Below the pieces are notes generated by a model that was not told where the DNA came from, did not search any database, and worked only from the letters and a program-made list of their open reading frames with translations. A stretch of DNA of 62,950 nucleotides. Source: Pseudomonas kielensis (GTDB lineage: Bacteria > Pseudomonadota > Gammaproteobacteria > Pseudomonadales > Pseudomonadaceae). Location: assembly GCF_014236655.1 (NCBI RefSeq), contig NZ_JACMYG010000034.1:1-62950 (forward strand), given 5' to 3'. The position numbers and the translations under genes are program-made. Positions 52,032-60,030 of this stretch are shown in pieces (positions within the stretch are counted from its first letter, which is position 1; each line of letters starts with the position of its first letter).

Positions 52032-53324
52032 ATGAATGCGATTTCTCGCCTCGCCACTGTCATTTCCCTTGCCTCCCTGTTTCCCCTCAGCGCCCTGGCC
52101 GCCGACCCCAAAGGTTCCGTGGAGGTTGTGCACTGGTGGACCTCGGGTGGCGAAAAAGCGGCGGTCGACGTACTCAAGGCCCAGGTTGAAAAAGACGGCT
52201 TTACCTGGAAGGACGGTGCGGTGGCAGGCGGCGGTGGCGCAACGGCCATGACCGTACTCAAGAGCCGCGCCGTGGCGGGCAACCCACCGGGCGTGGCCCA
52301 GATCAAGGGCCCGGACATCCAGGAGTGGGGCAGCACCGGCCTGCTCAGCACCGACGCACTGACCGACGTCGCCAAGGCGGAAAACTGGGACGGCCTGCTG
52401 TCGAAAAAAGTCTCTGACACCGTCAAGTACGAAGGTGACTACGTCGCGGTGCCGGTGAACATCCACCGGGTCAACTGGCTGTGGATCAACCCAGAAGTGT
52501 TCAAGAAGGCCGGGATCGACAAGGCCCCGACCACCCTCGAAGAATTCTACGTCGCTGCCGACAAACTCAAGGCGGCCGGTTTCATTGCCCTGGCCCACGG
52601 CGGCCAGCCATGGCAGGACAGCACCGTGTTCGAAGACGTGGTGCTCTCGGTCATGGGCGCCGAAGGCTACAAAAAAGCCCTGGTCGACCTGGACCAGCAA
52701 ACCCTCTCCGGTCCAGAGATGGTCAAGTCGTTCACCGTGCTGAAAAAACTCATCGGCTACATGGACCCCAACCGCGCGGGCCGTGACTGGAACATCGCTG
52801 CCGCCGACGTGATCAACGGCAAGGCCGGCATGCAGATGATGGGGGACTGGGCCAAGAGCGAGTGGACCGCCGCCCATAAAGTCGCCGGCAAGGACTACCA
52901 GTGCGTGCCGTTCCCGGGCACCCAAAATGCCTTCACCTACAACATCGACTCCCTGGCGGTGTTCAAGCTCAAAGCCGATCGCAAGGGTGATATCGCCGCG
53001 CAGCAGGACCTGGCCAAGGTCGCGCTGGGCAAGGACTTCCAGAAGGTCTTCAGCATCAACAAGGGTTCGATCCCGGTGCGCACCGACATGCTCAACGACA
53101 TGAGCGCGCTGGGCTTCGATTCCTGTGCCCAGGCCTCGGCCAAGGACTTCCTGGCGGACGACAAGTCCGGCGGCCTGCAACCGAGCATGGCCCACAACAT
53201 GGCCACTTCGCTGGCGGTGCAGGGGGCGATCTTCGACGTCGTCACCAACTTCATGAACGACAAGGACGCCGACCCGGCCAAGGCCAGCGCTCAATTGGCC
53301 TCGGCGGTCAAAGCCGCGCAGTAA
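52032..53324 (+). CDS. gtsA: Sugar ABC transporter substrate-binding protein GtsA
   Basis: The 430-residue periplasmic protein begins with a signal peptide (about 1-24, ending S-A-L-A-A) and belongs to the extracellular solute-binding protein family 1. In P. putida and P. aeruginosa this protein delivers glucose to GtsBCD; V-H-W-W-T-S-G-G-E near the mature N-terminus is typical of the family. The four gts genes lie in order here. A REPIN in the 159-base gtsA-gtsB gap may separate high expression of GtsA from the rest. Confidence 0.95.
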   Translation: MNAISRLATVISLASLFPLSALAADPKGSVEVVHWWTSGGEKAAVDVLKAQVEKDGFTWKDGAVAGGGGATAMTVLKSRAVAGNPPGVAQIKGPDIQEWGSTGLLSTDALTDVAKAENWDGLLSKKVSDTVKYEGDYVAVPVNIHRVNWLWINPEVFKKAGIDKAPTTLEEFYVAADKLKAAGFIALAHGGQPWQDSTVFEDVVLSVMGAEGYKKALVDLDQQTLSGPEMVKSFTVLKKLIGYMDPNRAGRDWNIAAADVINGKAGMQMMGDWAKSEWTAAHKVAGKDYQCVPFPGTQNAFTYNIDSLAVFKLKADRKGDIAAQQDLAKVALGKDFQKVFSINKGSIPVRTDMLNDMSALGFDSCAQASAKDFLADDKSGGLQPSMAHNMATSLAVQGAIFDVVTNFMNDKDADPAKASAQLASAVKAAQ

Positions 53325-53348
53325 TCCCTGACACAGGCTACTCCCAAT

Positions 53349-53436
53349 GTGGGAGTGAGCCTGCTCGCGAAGACGGACTGACATTCACCATGGATGTCGG
53401 CTGATACACCGCCTTCGCGAGCGGCCTCGCTCCCAC
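53349..53436. repeat. REPIN between gtsA and gtsB
   Basis: GTGGGAGTGAGCCTGCTCGCGAAG at 53349 and the inverse CTTCGCGAGCGGCCTCGCTCCCAC ending at 53436. Confidence 0.85.
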
Positions 53437-53483
53437 AAGGGATCGCTGTGTGCCGAATATTTCTCCTTACCTGGATAATCCCG

Positions 53484-54392
53484 ATGAGCTCTGTGGCGGT
53501 TTTCAGCAAAGCCTCACCGTTCGATGCACTGCAGCACTGGCTGCCCAAACTGGTTTTGGCGCCCAGCATGCTGATCGTTCTGGTCGGCTTCTACGGTTAC
53601 ATCATCTGGACATTCGTACTGTCCTTCACCAATTCCAGCTTCATGCCGAGCTACAAGTGGGTCGGCCTGCAGCAGTACGCCCGCCTGCTGGACAACGACC
53701 GCTGGTGGGTGGCGAGCAAGAACCTGGCGCTGTTCGGTGGCCTGTTCATCGGCATCAGCCTGGTGCTGGGGGTGTTCCTCGCGGTGCTGCTGGACCAGCG
53801 CATTCGCAAGGAAGGTTTCATCCGCACCATCTACCTGTACCCGATGGCGCTGTCGATGATCGTCACCGGTACCGCCTGGAAGTGGCTGCTCAACCCGGGC
53901 CTGGGCCTGGACAAGATGCTGCGCGACTGGGGCTGGGAAGGCTTTCGCCTGGACTGGCTGGTGGATCAGGATCGCGTGGTGTATTGCCTGGTGATCGCCG
54001 CCGTGTGGCAAGCCTCAGGCTTCGTCATGGCGATGTTCCTGGCCGGTCTGCGAGGGGTCGACCAGTCGATCATCCGCGCCGCCCAGGTCGACGGTGCGAG
54101 CTTGCCGACCATCTACCTGAAGATTGTCCTGCCGAGCCTGCGCCCGGTGTTTTTCAGCGCGTTCATGATCCTCGCGCACATTGCGATCAAGAGCTTCGAC
54201 CTGGTCGCGGCGATGACTGCGGGCGGTCCGGGTTACTCCTCCGACCTGCCGGCGATGTTCATGTACTCCTTCACTTTCAGCCGTGGCCAGATGGGCATCG
54301 GTTCCGCCAGCGCGATGATGATGCTCGGCGCGATCCTGGCGATCCTGGTGCCATACCTGTACTCCGAACTACGGGGCAAACGCCATGAATAA
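53484..54392 (+). CDS. gtsB: Sugar ABC transporter permease GtsB
   Basis: The 302-residue inner-membrane permease has six hydrophobic segments and the EAA-type loop R-A-A-Q-V-D-G-A-S-L-P-T-I-Y (about 205-218) that contacts the ATPase. It belongs to the MalF-like binding-protein-dependent permease family. Start M-S-S-V-A-V-F at 53484 is chosen because the REPIN and unrelated residues lie upstream. It overlaps gtsC by eight bases. Confidence 0.93.
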   Translation: MSSVAVFSKASPFDALQHWLPKLVLAPSMLIVLVGFYGYIIWTFVLSFTNSSFMPSYKWVGLQQYARLLDNDRWWVASKNLALFGGLFIGISLVLGVFLAVLLDQRIRKEGFIRTIYLYPMALSMIVTGTAWKWLLNPGLGLDKMLRDWGWEGFRLDWLVDQDRVVYCLVIAAVWQASGFVMAMFLAGLRGVDQSIIRAAQVDGASLPTIYLKIVLPSLRPVFFSAFMILAHIAIKSFDLVAAMTAGGPGYSSDLPAMFMYSFTFSRGQMGIGSASAMMMLGAILAILVPYLYSELRGKRHE

Positions 54393-55230
54393 CTCGCTTG
54401 CCACCCCGCGCCTGAGCGTCAGCCGGATCGCCATCTACGCGACCCTGCTGCTGGCTGCTGCGGTGTACCTCATCCCGTTGGTGGTGATGCTGTTGACCAG
54501 CTTCAAGTCGCCGGAAGACATCCGGACCGGCAACCTCTTGAGCTGGCCGCAAGTGATCGACGGCATCGGCTGGCTCAAGGCCTGGGACAGCGTGGGAGGG
54601 TACTTCTGGAACTCGGTGAAGATCACCGTGCCGGCGGTACTGATCTCGACCTTTATCGGTGCAATGAACGGCTACGTACTGTCGATGTGGCGCTTCCGCG
54701 GCTCGCAGCTGTTCTTCGGCCTGCTGCTGTTCGGCTGCTTCCTGCCGTTCCAGACCGTGCTGCTGCCGGCCTCGTTCACCATCGGCAAGCTCGGGCTGGC
54801 CAACACCACCACCGGGCTGGTGCTGGTGCACATCGTCTACGGGCTGGCGTTCACCACGCTGTTCTTCCGTAACTACTACGTGAGCATTCCCGATGCCCTG
54901 GTCAAGGCGGCACGCCTGGACGGCGCGGGCTTCTTCACGATTTTCTGGAAGATCCTGCTGCCGATGTCGATCCCGATCGTGATGGTCTGCCTGATCTGGC
55001 AGTTCACCCAGATCTGGAATGACTTCCTGTTTGGCGTGGTCTTCGCCAGTGGCGACGCGCAACCGATCACCGTGGCCCTGAACAACCTGGTCAACACCAG
55101 CACCGGGGCCAAGGAATACAACGTTGATATGGCGGCGGCGATGATCGCCGGGTTGCCGACACTGCTGGTCTACATATTCGCTGGCAAGTATTTCCTGCGT
55201 GGGCTGACGTCCGGCGCGGTCAAGGGGTAG
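54385..55230 (+). CDS. gtsC: Sugar ABC transporter permease GtsC
   Basis: The 281-residue MalG-like permease has six hydrophobic segments and the loop K-A-A-R-L-D-G-A-G-F-F-T-I-F (about 174-187). It pairs with GtsB to form the membrane channel. Overlap with gtsB and a three-base gap to gtsD show one transcript. Confidence 0.94.
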   Translation: MNNSLATPRLSVSRIAIYATLLLAAAVYLIPLVVMLLTSFKSPEDIRTGNLLSWPQVIDGIGWLKAWDSVGGYFWNSVKITVPAVLISTFIGAMNGYVLSMWRFRGSQLFFGLLLFGCFLPFQTVLLPASFTIGKLGLANTTTGLVLVHIVYGLAFTTLFFRNYYVSIPDALVKAARLDGAGFFTIFWKILLPMSIPIVMVCLIWQFTQIWNDFLFGVVFASGDAQPITVALNNLVNTSTGAKEYNVDMAAAMIAGLPTLLVYIFAGKYFLRGLTSGAVKG

Positions 55231-55233
55231 AAC

Positions 55234-56394
55234 ATGGCAACTCTCGAATTACGCAACGTCAACAAGACCTATGGCGCCGGCTTGCCGGACACCCTGAAAA
55301 ACATCGAGCTGAAGATCGACGACGGTGAGTTCCTGATCCTGGTCGGTCCATCCGGGTGCGGCAAGTCGACCCTGATGAACTGCATCGCCGGCCTTGAGAA
55401 CATCAGCGGCGGGGCGATCCTGGTGGACGACGCCGACATCAGCGGCATGAGCCCCAAGGATCGCGACATCGCCATGGTGTTCCAGTCCTACGCGCTGTAC
55501 CCGACCATGAGCGTGCGCGACAACATCGCCTTCGGCCTGAAGATCCGCAAAATGCCGACGGCCGAAATCGATGAAGAAGTGGCGCGGGTGTCCAAGCTGC
55601 TGCAGATCGAACACCTGCTCAGCCGCAAGCCGGGCCAGCTTTCCGGCGGCCAGCAACAGCGCGTGGCGATGGGCCGGGCGTTGGCGCGGCGGCCGAAGAT
55701 CTATCTGTTCGACGAACCGCTGTCCAACCTCGACGCCAAGCTGCGGGTCGAGATGCGTACCGAAATGAAGCTGATGCACCAGCGCCTGAAAACCACCACA
55801 GTCTACGTCACCCACGACCAGATCGAAGCCATGACCCTGGGGGACAAGGTGGCGGTGATGAAGGACGGGATCATCCAGCAGTTCGGCACCCCGAAGCAGA
55901 TCTACAACGACCCGGCCAATCTGTTTGTCGCCAGCTTCATTGGCTCGCCGCCAATGAACTTCATCCCCCTGCGCCTGCAGCGCAAGGACGGCCGCCTGCT
56001 GGCCCTGCTGGACAGTGGCCAGGCGCGCGTCGAGTTGCCATTGAGCATGCAGGACGCGGGCCTTGAGGATCGCGAAGTGATCCTCGGCATGCGTCCGGAG
56101 CAGATCGTGCTGGCGTCTGGCGAAGCCAACGGCTTGCCGACTATCCGTGCCGAGGTCCAGGTCACGGAGCCGACCGGGCCGGACACGCTGGTGTTCGTCA
56201 ACCTGAATGAAACCAAAGTCTGCTGCCGCCTGGCCCCGGATGTGGCGCCTGCCGTGGGCGAAACCCTGACCCTGCAATTCGATCCGGCCAAGGTGCTGCT
56301 GTTCGATGCCAAGACCGGGGAGCGGTTAGGGGTTGCCGGCGTACCGAAAGCCGAGGCGCACAGCACCAACGTTGCTCAGTTCAAAGGTCGCTGA
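55234..56394 (+). CDS. gtsD: Sugar ABC transporter ATP-binding protein GtsD
   Basis: The 386-residue ATPase of the MalK/UgpC type has Walker A G-P-S-G-C-G-K-S-T (about 37-45), signature L-S-G-G-Q-Q-Q-R (about 134), Walker B L-F-D-E-P-L-S-N-L-D (about 157) and a C-terminal OB-fold regulatory region (about 240-370). It energises sugar import through GtsBC. A REP hairpin follows before oprB. Confidence 0.95.
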   Translation: MATLELRNVNKTYGAGLPDTLKNIELKIDDGEFLILVGPSGCGKSTLMNCIAGLENISGGAILVDDADISGMSPKDRDIAMVFQSYALYPTMSVRDNIAFGLKIRKMPTAEIDEEVARVSKLLQIEHLLSRKPGQLSGGQQQRVAMGRALARRPKIYLFDEPLSNLDAKLRVEMRTEMKLMHQRLKTTTVYVTHDQIEAMTLGDKVAVMKDGIIQQFGTPKQIYNDPANLFVASFIGSPPMNFIPLRLQRKDGRLLALLDSGQARVELPLSMQDAGLEDREVILGMRPEQIVLASGEANGLPTIRAEVQVTEPTGPDTLVFVNLNETKVCCRLAPDVAPAVGETLTLQFDPAKVLLFDAKTGERLGVAGVPKAEAHSTNVAQFKGR

Positions 56395-56404
56395 GCACAA
56401 GCCT

Positions 56405-56430
56405 GTGGGTGCGAGCGTGCTCGCTCCCAC
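56405..56430. repeat. Single REP palindrome between gtsD and oprB
   Basis: GTGGGTGCGAGCG-TGCTCGCTCCCAC hairpin, 10 bases after the gtsD stop. Confidence 0.8.
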
Positions 56431-56444
56431 AGGGGATGACCGTT

Positions 56445-56455
56445 AATAACAATAA
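56445..56455 (+). promoter_or_regulatory. Crc/Hfq-type CA motif before oprB
   Basis: AATAACAATAA extends AANAANAA by one unit and lies 15 bases before the oprB ATG. Confidence 0.7.
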
Positions 56456-56470
56456 AACGAGGAAGTAGGG

Positions 56471-57817
56471 ATGAAGATCAAGAACAACGCTCAACTCATC
56501 TGCCAACTGTCGGCGGTCGCGGCGATGTGCCTGGCGGCCAACGCGCATGCCGCTGACGCGTTCAGCGCTGACTCCAAGTGGATGACTGGCGATTGGGGCG
56601 GCGAGCGTACCCGGCTGATCGAGCAGGGCATCGACATCAAGGCCGACTACGTGGGCGAAGTCGGTGGCAACCTCAACGGTGGCTACAACGACGACAAGAC
56701 CGCACGTTATGCCGACCAGTTTGGCCTGGGCGTGGCGCTGGACCTGCAAAAACTCTGGGGCTGGGACAACACCCAGGCCAAGATCCAGCTGACCAACCGC
56801 AATGGCGAAAACATCTCCAACGACCGTATCGGCGACCCGCGTGCCGGCACCTTGAGCTCCTCCCAGGAAGTCTACGGCCGCGGCCATATGGTGCGTCTGA
56901 CCCAGCTGTGGATCCAGCACCAGTTCCTCGACAACAAGCTCGACGTCAAGGCCGGTTACTTCGGTGAGGGCGAGGACTTCAATACCTTCCCGTGTGAGTT
57001 CCAGAACCTGGCGTTCTGCGGATCCCAGGTGGGTAACTGGGCCACCAACATCTGGTACAACTGGCCGGTCAGCCAGGCGGCTATCCGCGTGAAGTACAAC
57101 ATCACGCCAGAGCTCTTTGCGCAGATCGGTGCCTACAACCAGAACCCCTCGCAACTGGAGCACGGCAACGGCTTCAAGCTCAGCGGCAGCGGCACCCAGG
57201 GCACCGTGTTGCCGGTCGAGTTGGTCTGGTCGCCGAAGGTCAACAACCTGCCCGGTGAATACCGTGTCGGTTACTACAAGAGCACGGCCGCAGCCAATGA
57301 CGTTCGTGAGGACGACAACGGCCAGGACGCCGCCACCAGCGGTAACGCCTACCGCGAGCACAGCAGCAAGCACGGTTACTGGTTCGTCGCCCAGCAGCAA
57401 CTGACCAGCCACAACGGCGACGCTTCCCGCGGCTTGAACATCGCGGCCAACGCCACTTTCCACGACAAGGACACCAACGTCGTCGACAACTACCAGTCGC
57501 TGATGTTCGTGTACAAGGGGCCGTTCGATGCGCGGCCAAAAGATGACGTCGGCATCGGCTTCGCCCGCATCCACGTCAACGACGACGTGAAGAAGAATGC
57601 CGAACTGGTCAACGCGGCCAATGGCGTCAGTGACTACGCCGATCCGTTGTTCTCGCCACTGCGCAGCACCGAGTACAACTACGAGATCAACTACGGTTTC
57701 CACGTTACCAACTGGCTGACCGTGCGTCCTAACCTGCAGTACGTCACCCACCCGGGCGGTGTCGATGAAGTCGACAACGCGCTGGTGGCCGGCCTGAAAA
57801 TTCAGTCGGTGTTCTAA
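56471..57817 (+). CDS. oprB: Carbohydrate-selective porin OprB
   Basis: The 448-residue outer-membrane porin has a signal peptide (about 1-26, ending A-N-A-H-A-A) and the OprB family start M-T-G-D-W-G-G-E-R-T-R-L. It admits glucose and other sugars to the periplasm for GtsA. The 16-strand barrel region ends with an aromatic residue, L-K-I-Q-S-V-F, as outer-membrane proteins do. GAGGAAG precedes the ATG. A strong terminator follows. Confidence 0.95.
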   Translation: MKIKNNAQLICQLSAVAAMCLAANAHAADAFSADSKWMTGDWGGERTRLIEQGIDIKADYVGEVGGNLNGGYNDDKTARYADQFGLGVALDLQKLWGWDNTQAKIQLTNRNGENISNDRIGDPRAGTLSSSQEVYGRGHMVRLTQLWIQHQFLDNKLDVKAGYFGEGEDFNTFPCEFQNLAFCGSQVGNWATNIWYNWPVSQAAIRVKYNITPELFAQIGAYNQNPSQLEHGNGFKLSGSGTQGTVLPVELVWSPKVNNLPGEYRVGYYKSTAAANDVREDDNGQDAATSGNAYREHSSKHGYWFVAQQQLTSHNGDASRGLNIAANATFHDKDTNVVDNYQSLMFVYKGPFDARPKDDVGIGFARIHVNDDVKKNAELVNAANGVSDYADPLFSPLRSTEYNYEINYGFHVTNWLTVRPNLQYVTHPGGVDEVDNALVAGLKIQSVF

Positions 57818-57855
57818 CGCGGTTGCGATAAGCTCTTCTGCATGTGCGCATTTTT

Positions 57856-57885
57856 GCGGACAGCCCAGGCTGTCCGCTTTTTTTT
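57856..57885 (+). terminator. Intrinsic terminator of oprB
   Basis: GCGGACAGCC-CA-GGCTGTCCGC followed by eight T residues, 38 bases after the oprB stop. Confidence 0.92.
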
Positions 57886-57931
57886 GGGTCGCGCGCCCTT
57901 TGGTTACCGCTGATTTTCAGGACCGTGGCAC

Positions 57932-58786
57932 ATGCAAGAGCATCCGCTACAACGTTTCTTCAAATCCTTGCGCGAGCGTCCGGTGTTTGCGTGGGAGCGC
58001 TATCAGAAGCGCGATGTGTTGGTGATCGATCATCCGCTGTGCCAGGCGGTGTTCAGTCGCCAGGGCGCGCAGTTGCTGCATTTCCAGCCCGCAGGGCACA
58101 AGCCCTGGTTGTGGTGTGCGGCGAAGTGGCCACAGGTCGGTGCCATCCGTGGCGGCGTGCCGGTGTGCTGGCCGTGGTATGGCCGCCATCCGAGCGAAAA
58201 CGCCTGGCCGTCCCATGGCTGGGCGCGGCTGATTGATTGGAAACTGATCGACAGCAGCAGTGATGCCGATGGCGTGCGCCTGCACTGGCAGTTGCAGCTG
58301 TGTGACTGGCAAGTGGACTTGCACGCGCACCTGGGTGAACGCATGGAATTGCGCCTGAGTACCGAGCACCAGGACAGTCTGCCTTGCCAGCTGAGCCATG
58401 CTTTGCACGCTTACTGGCGTATTGGTGACGTCGGCGAGGTAGCGCTGTCTGGGCTCGATGGCGCCCAGGGTTATGACCAGCTCAAGCGGGAAAATTGCCA
58501 GCAGCAAGGCGAGTTACGGGTCGAGGGTGGCTGTCAGCGGGTGTTCCAGCATGAGGGTGAACTGCAGCTCAAGGACCACGCCTGGCAGCGCCAGTTGTGC
58601 ATCGACACCGGTGCCAGCGCTGATACGGTGGTCTGGCATCCCGGCTCACGGCCGTTGCTGGGGGTGAGCTGGAACGAGATTTCCGAGTTCGTCTGTGTCG
58701 AAGCGGCCAGTGGCGGCACCGACAGCTTGTGCCTGGCGCCGGGGGAGCGGGCGCATTTGAGCCTGCAGGCGTGGGCGGCGGCTTAG
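57932..58786 (+). CDS. D-hexose-6-phosphate mutarotase (YeaD-like)
   Basis: The 284-residue protein is of the aldose-1-epimerase superfamily, glucose-6-phosphate 1-epimerase group: G-G-V-P-V-C-W-P-W-Y-G (about 71-81), P-S-H-G-W-A-R (about 90-96) and L-S-H-A-L-H-A-Y (about 152). It would speed anomer exchange of glucose-6-phosphate, feeding Zwf. It stands between oprB and hexR, with its own terminator-free upstream region. Confidence 0.9.
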   Translation: MQEHPLQRFFKSLRERPVFAWERYQKRDVLVIDHPLCQAVFSRQGAQLLHFQPAGHKPWLWCAAKWPQVGAIRGGVPVCWPWYGRHPSENAWPSHGWARLIDWKLIDSSSDADGVRLHWQLQLCDWQVDLHAHLGERMELRLSTEHQDSLPCQLSHALHAYWRIGDVGEVALSGLDGAQGYDQLKRENCQQQGELRVEGGCQRVFQHEGELQLKDHAWQRQLCIDTGASADTVVWHPGSRPLLGVSWNEISEFVCVEAASGGTDSLCLAPGERAHLSLQAWAAA

Positions 58787-58809
58787 TTTAAGATATTGCG
58801 GTGTCTGGA

Positions 58810-58915
58810 CTGGCCCCTTCGCGGGCAAGCCCGCTCCCACAGTGTCCACGTCGAGCACGAAACTTGCGGCTGCCATTGAACCTGTGGGAGTGGGCTTGCC
58901 CGCGAAGGGGGCCAG
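58810..58915. repeat. REPIN between mutarotase and hexR
   Basis: CTGGCCCCTTCGCGGGCAAG and its inverse ending GGGGGCCAG flank the pair of convergent genes. The core (GGGCAAGCCCGCTCCCAC) differs from the GCGAGC type, indicating another REP subtype. Confidence 0.83.
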
Positions 58916-58941
58916 ATCATTCAACACAGAAGTATCTGGTC

Positions 58942-59811
58942 TCAGTTGAACTCGTCGCCCACTGGATAGCGGCTGGCATTCAAGCTCTCTTTGATTTTGC
59001 GCAAGTGCGGCTGGAAATCGACGCCGCGGCGCAGGGTCATGCCGGTGGCTAGCACGTCGAGTACCGTCAGTTGAATGATCCGCGAGGTCATCGGCATGTA
59101 GATGTCGGTGTCTTCCGGCAACGGGATGTTCAGGCTCAGGGTGCTGGCTTTGGCCAGTGGCGAACCCTCGGCGGTGAGGCCGAGGACCGAAGCGCCATTT
59201 TCCCGGGCGATGCGCGCCACTTCCACCAGCTCACGGGTGCGTCCGGTGTAGGAGATGATCACGAACAATTCGCCGGTGTGGGCCACCGAGGCAATCATTC
59301 GCTGCATCAGTACGTCGGCGTGGGCGGTGACCGCCAGGTTGAAGCGGAAGAATTTGTGCTGGGCGTCCAGGGCCACCGGGGCGGAAGCGCCGAGGCCGAA
59401 GAAGTGGATCTGCCGGGCCTGGATCAACAGGTCGACGGCGCGGCTGATCAGGTTCGGGTCCAGTGCCTGGCAGGCGCTGTCGAGGGAGGCGATGGCGCTG
59501 CCGAAGATTTTCTGGGTGTAGGCTTCGGGGTTGTCATCGGCTTCCACTGCGCGGCTGACGTAGGCCGCGCCGCTGGCCAGGCTTTGCGCCAGTTGCAGTT
59601 TGAGCTCCGGGTAGCCGCTGACCCCGAATGAACGGCAGAAACGGTTGACCGTCGGCTCGCTGACCGAGGCGGCCTGGGCCAGGGCGGCGATGCTGAAGCG
59701 AGTGGCCTGCTGTGGGTTGAGCAGGATCACTTCGGCGACCTTGCGCTCGGCCTTGTTCAGGTCGGCAAGGCGATTCTGGATCTGTTCCAGTAAGTTCCGC
59801 ACGCGGTCCAT
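58942..59811 (-). CDS. hexR: HexR transcriptional repressor
   Basis: The 289-residue RpiR-family regulator has an N-terminal helix-turn-helix (about 1-75, A-A-L-A-Q-A-A-S-V-S-E-P-T-V-N-R) and a SIS sugar-phosphate domain (about 120-250, G-L-G-A-S-A and I-S-Y-T-G-R-T-R-E). It represses zwf, edd and gap in P. putida until 2-keto-3-deoxy-6-phosphogluconate is present. It is divergent from zwf; AAGGAA precedes the ATG. Confidence 0.96.
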   Translation of the reverse strand: MDRVRNLLEQIQNRLADLNKAERKVAEVILLNPQQATRFSIAALAQAASVSEPTVNRFCRSFGVSGYPELKLQLAQSLASGAAYVSRAVEADDNPEAYTQKIFGSAIASLDSACQALDPNLISRAVDLLIQARQIHFFGLGASAPVALDAQHKFFRFNLAVTAHADVLMQRMIASVAHTGELFVIISYTGRTRELVEVARIARENGASVLGLTAEGSPLAKASTLSLNIPLPEDTDIYMPMTSRIIQLTVLDVLATGMTLRRGVDFQPHLRKIKESLNASRYPVGDEFN

Positions 59812-59948
59812 ATGAATTTCCTTGGTTCAGCTCTGCAAAGAGGGGGCTTGGCTATGCCAATTGGGCCTTTGATCGGGCCTGTAGCGGTGGCCTATCCTAC
59901 TGTTGGCCCCGACCGACCACCACTCGGAATCTGTATTTTGGAAAAATG

Positions 59949-59963
59949 TTGTGGTTATTACTA
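59949..59963. promoter_or_regulatory. HexR-type box, zwf/hexR
   Basis: TTGT-GGTTATT-ACTA is one mismatch from TTGT-N7-ACAA in the gap between hexR and zwf. Confidence 0.7.
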
Positions 59964-60017
59964 CATTTTTCCTTGAGCGATGCCTTGAAAAAAGGTATTT
60001 GTAGCTTAACTTGATAA

Positions 60018-60025
60018 AAGAACAA
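60018..60025 (+). promoter_or_regulatory. Crc/Hfq-type CA motif before zwf
   Basis: AAGAACAA fits AANAANAA, five bases before the zwf ATG, overlapping the initiation region. Confidence 0.55.
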
Positions 60026-60030
60026 ACATC

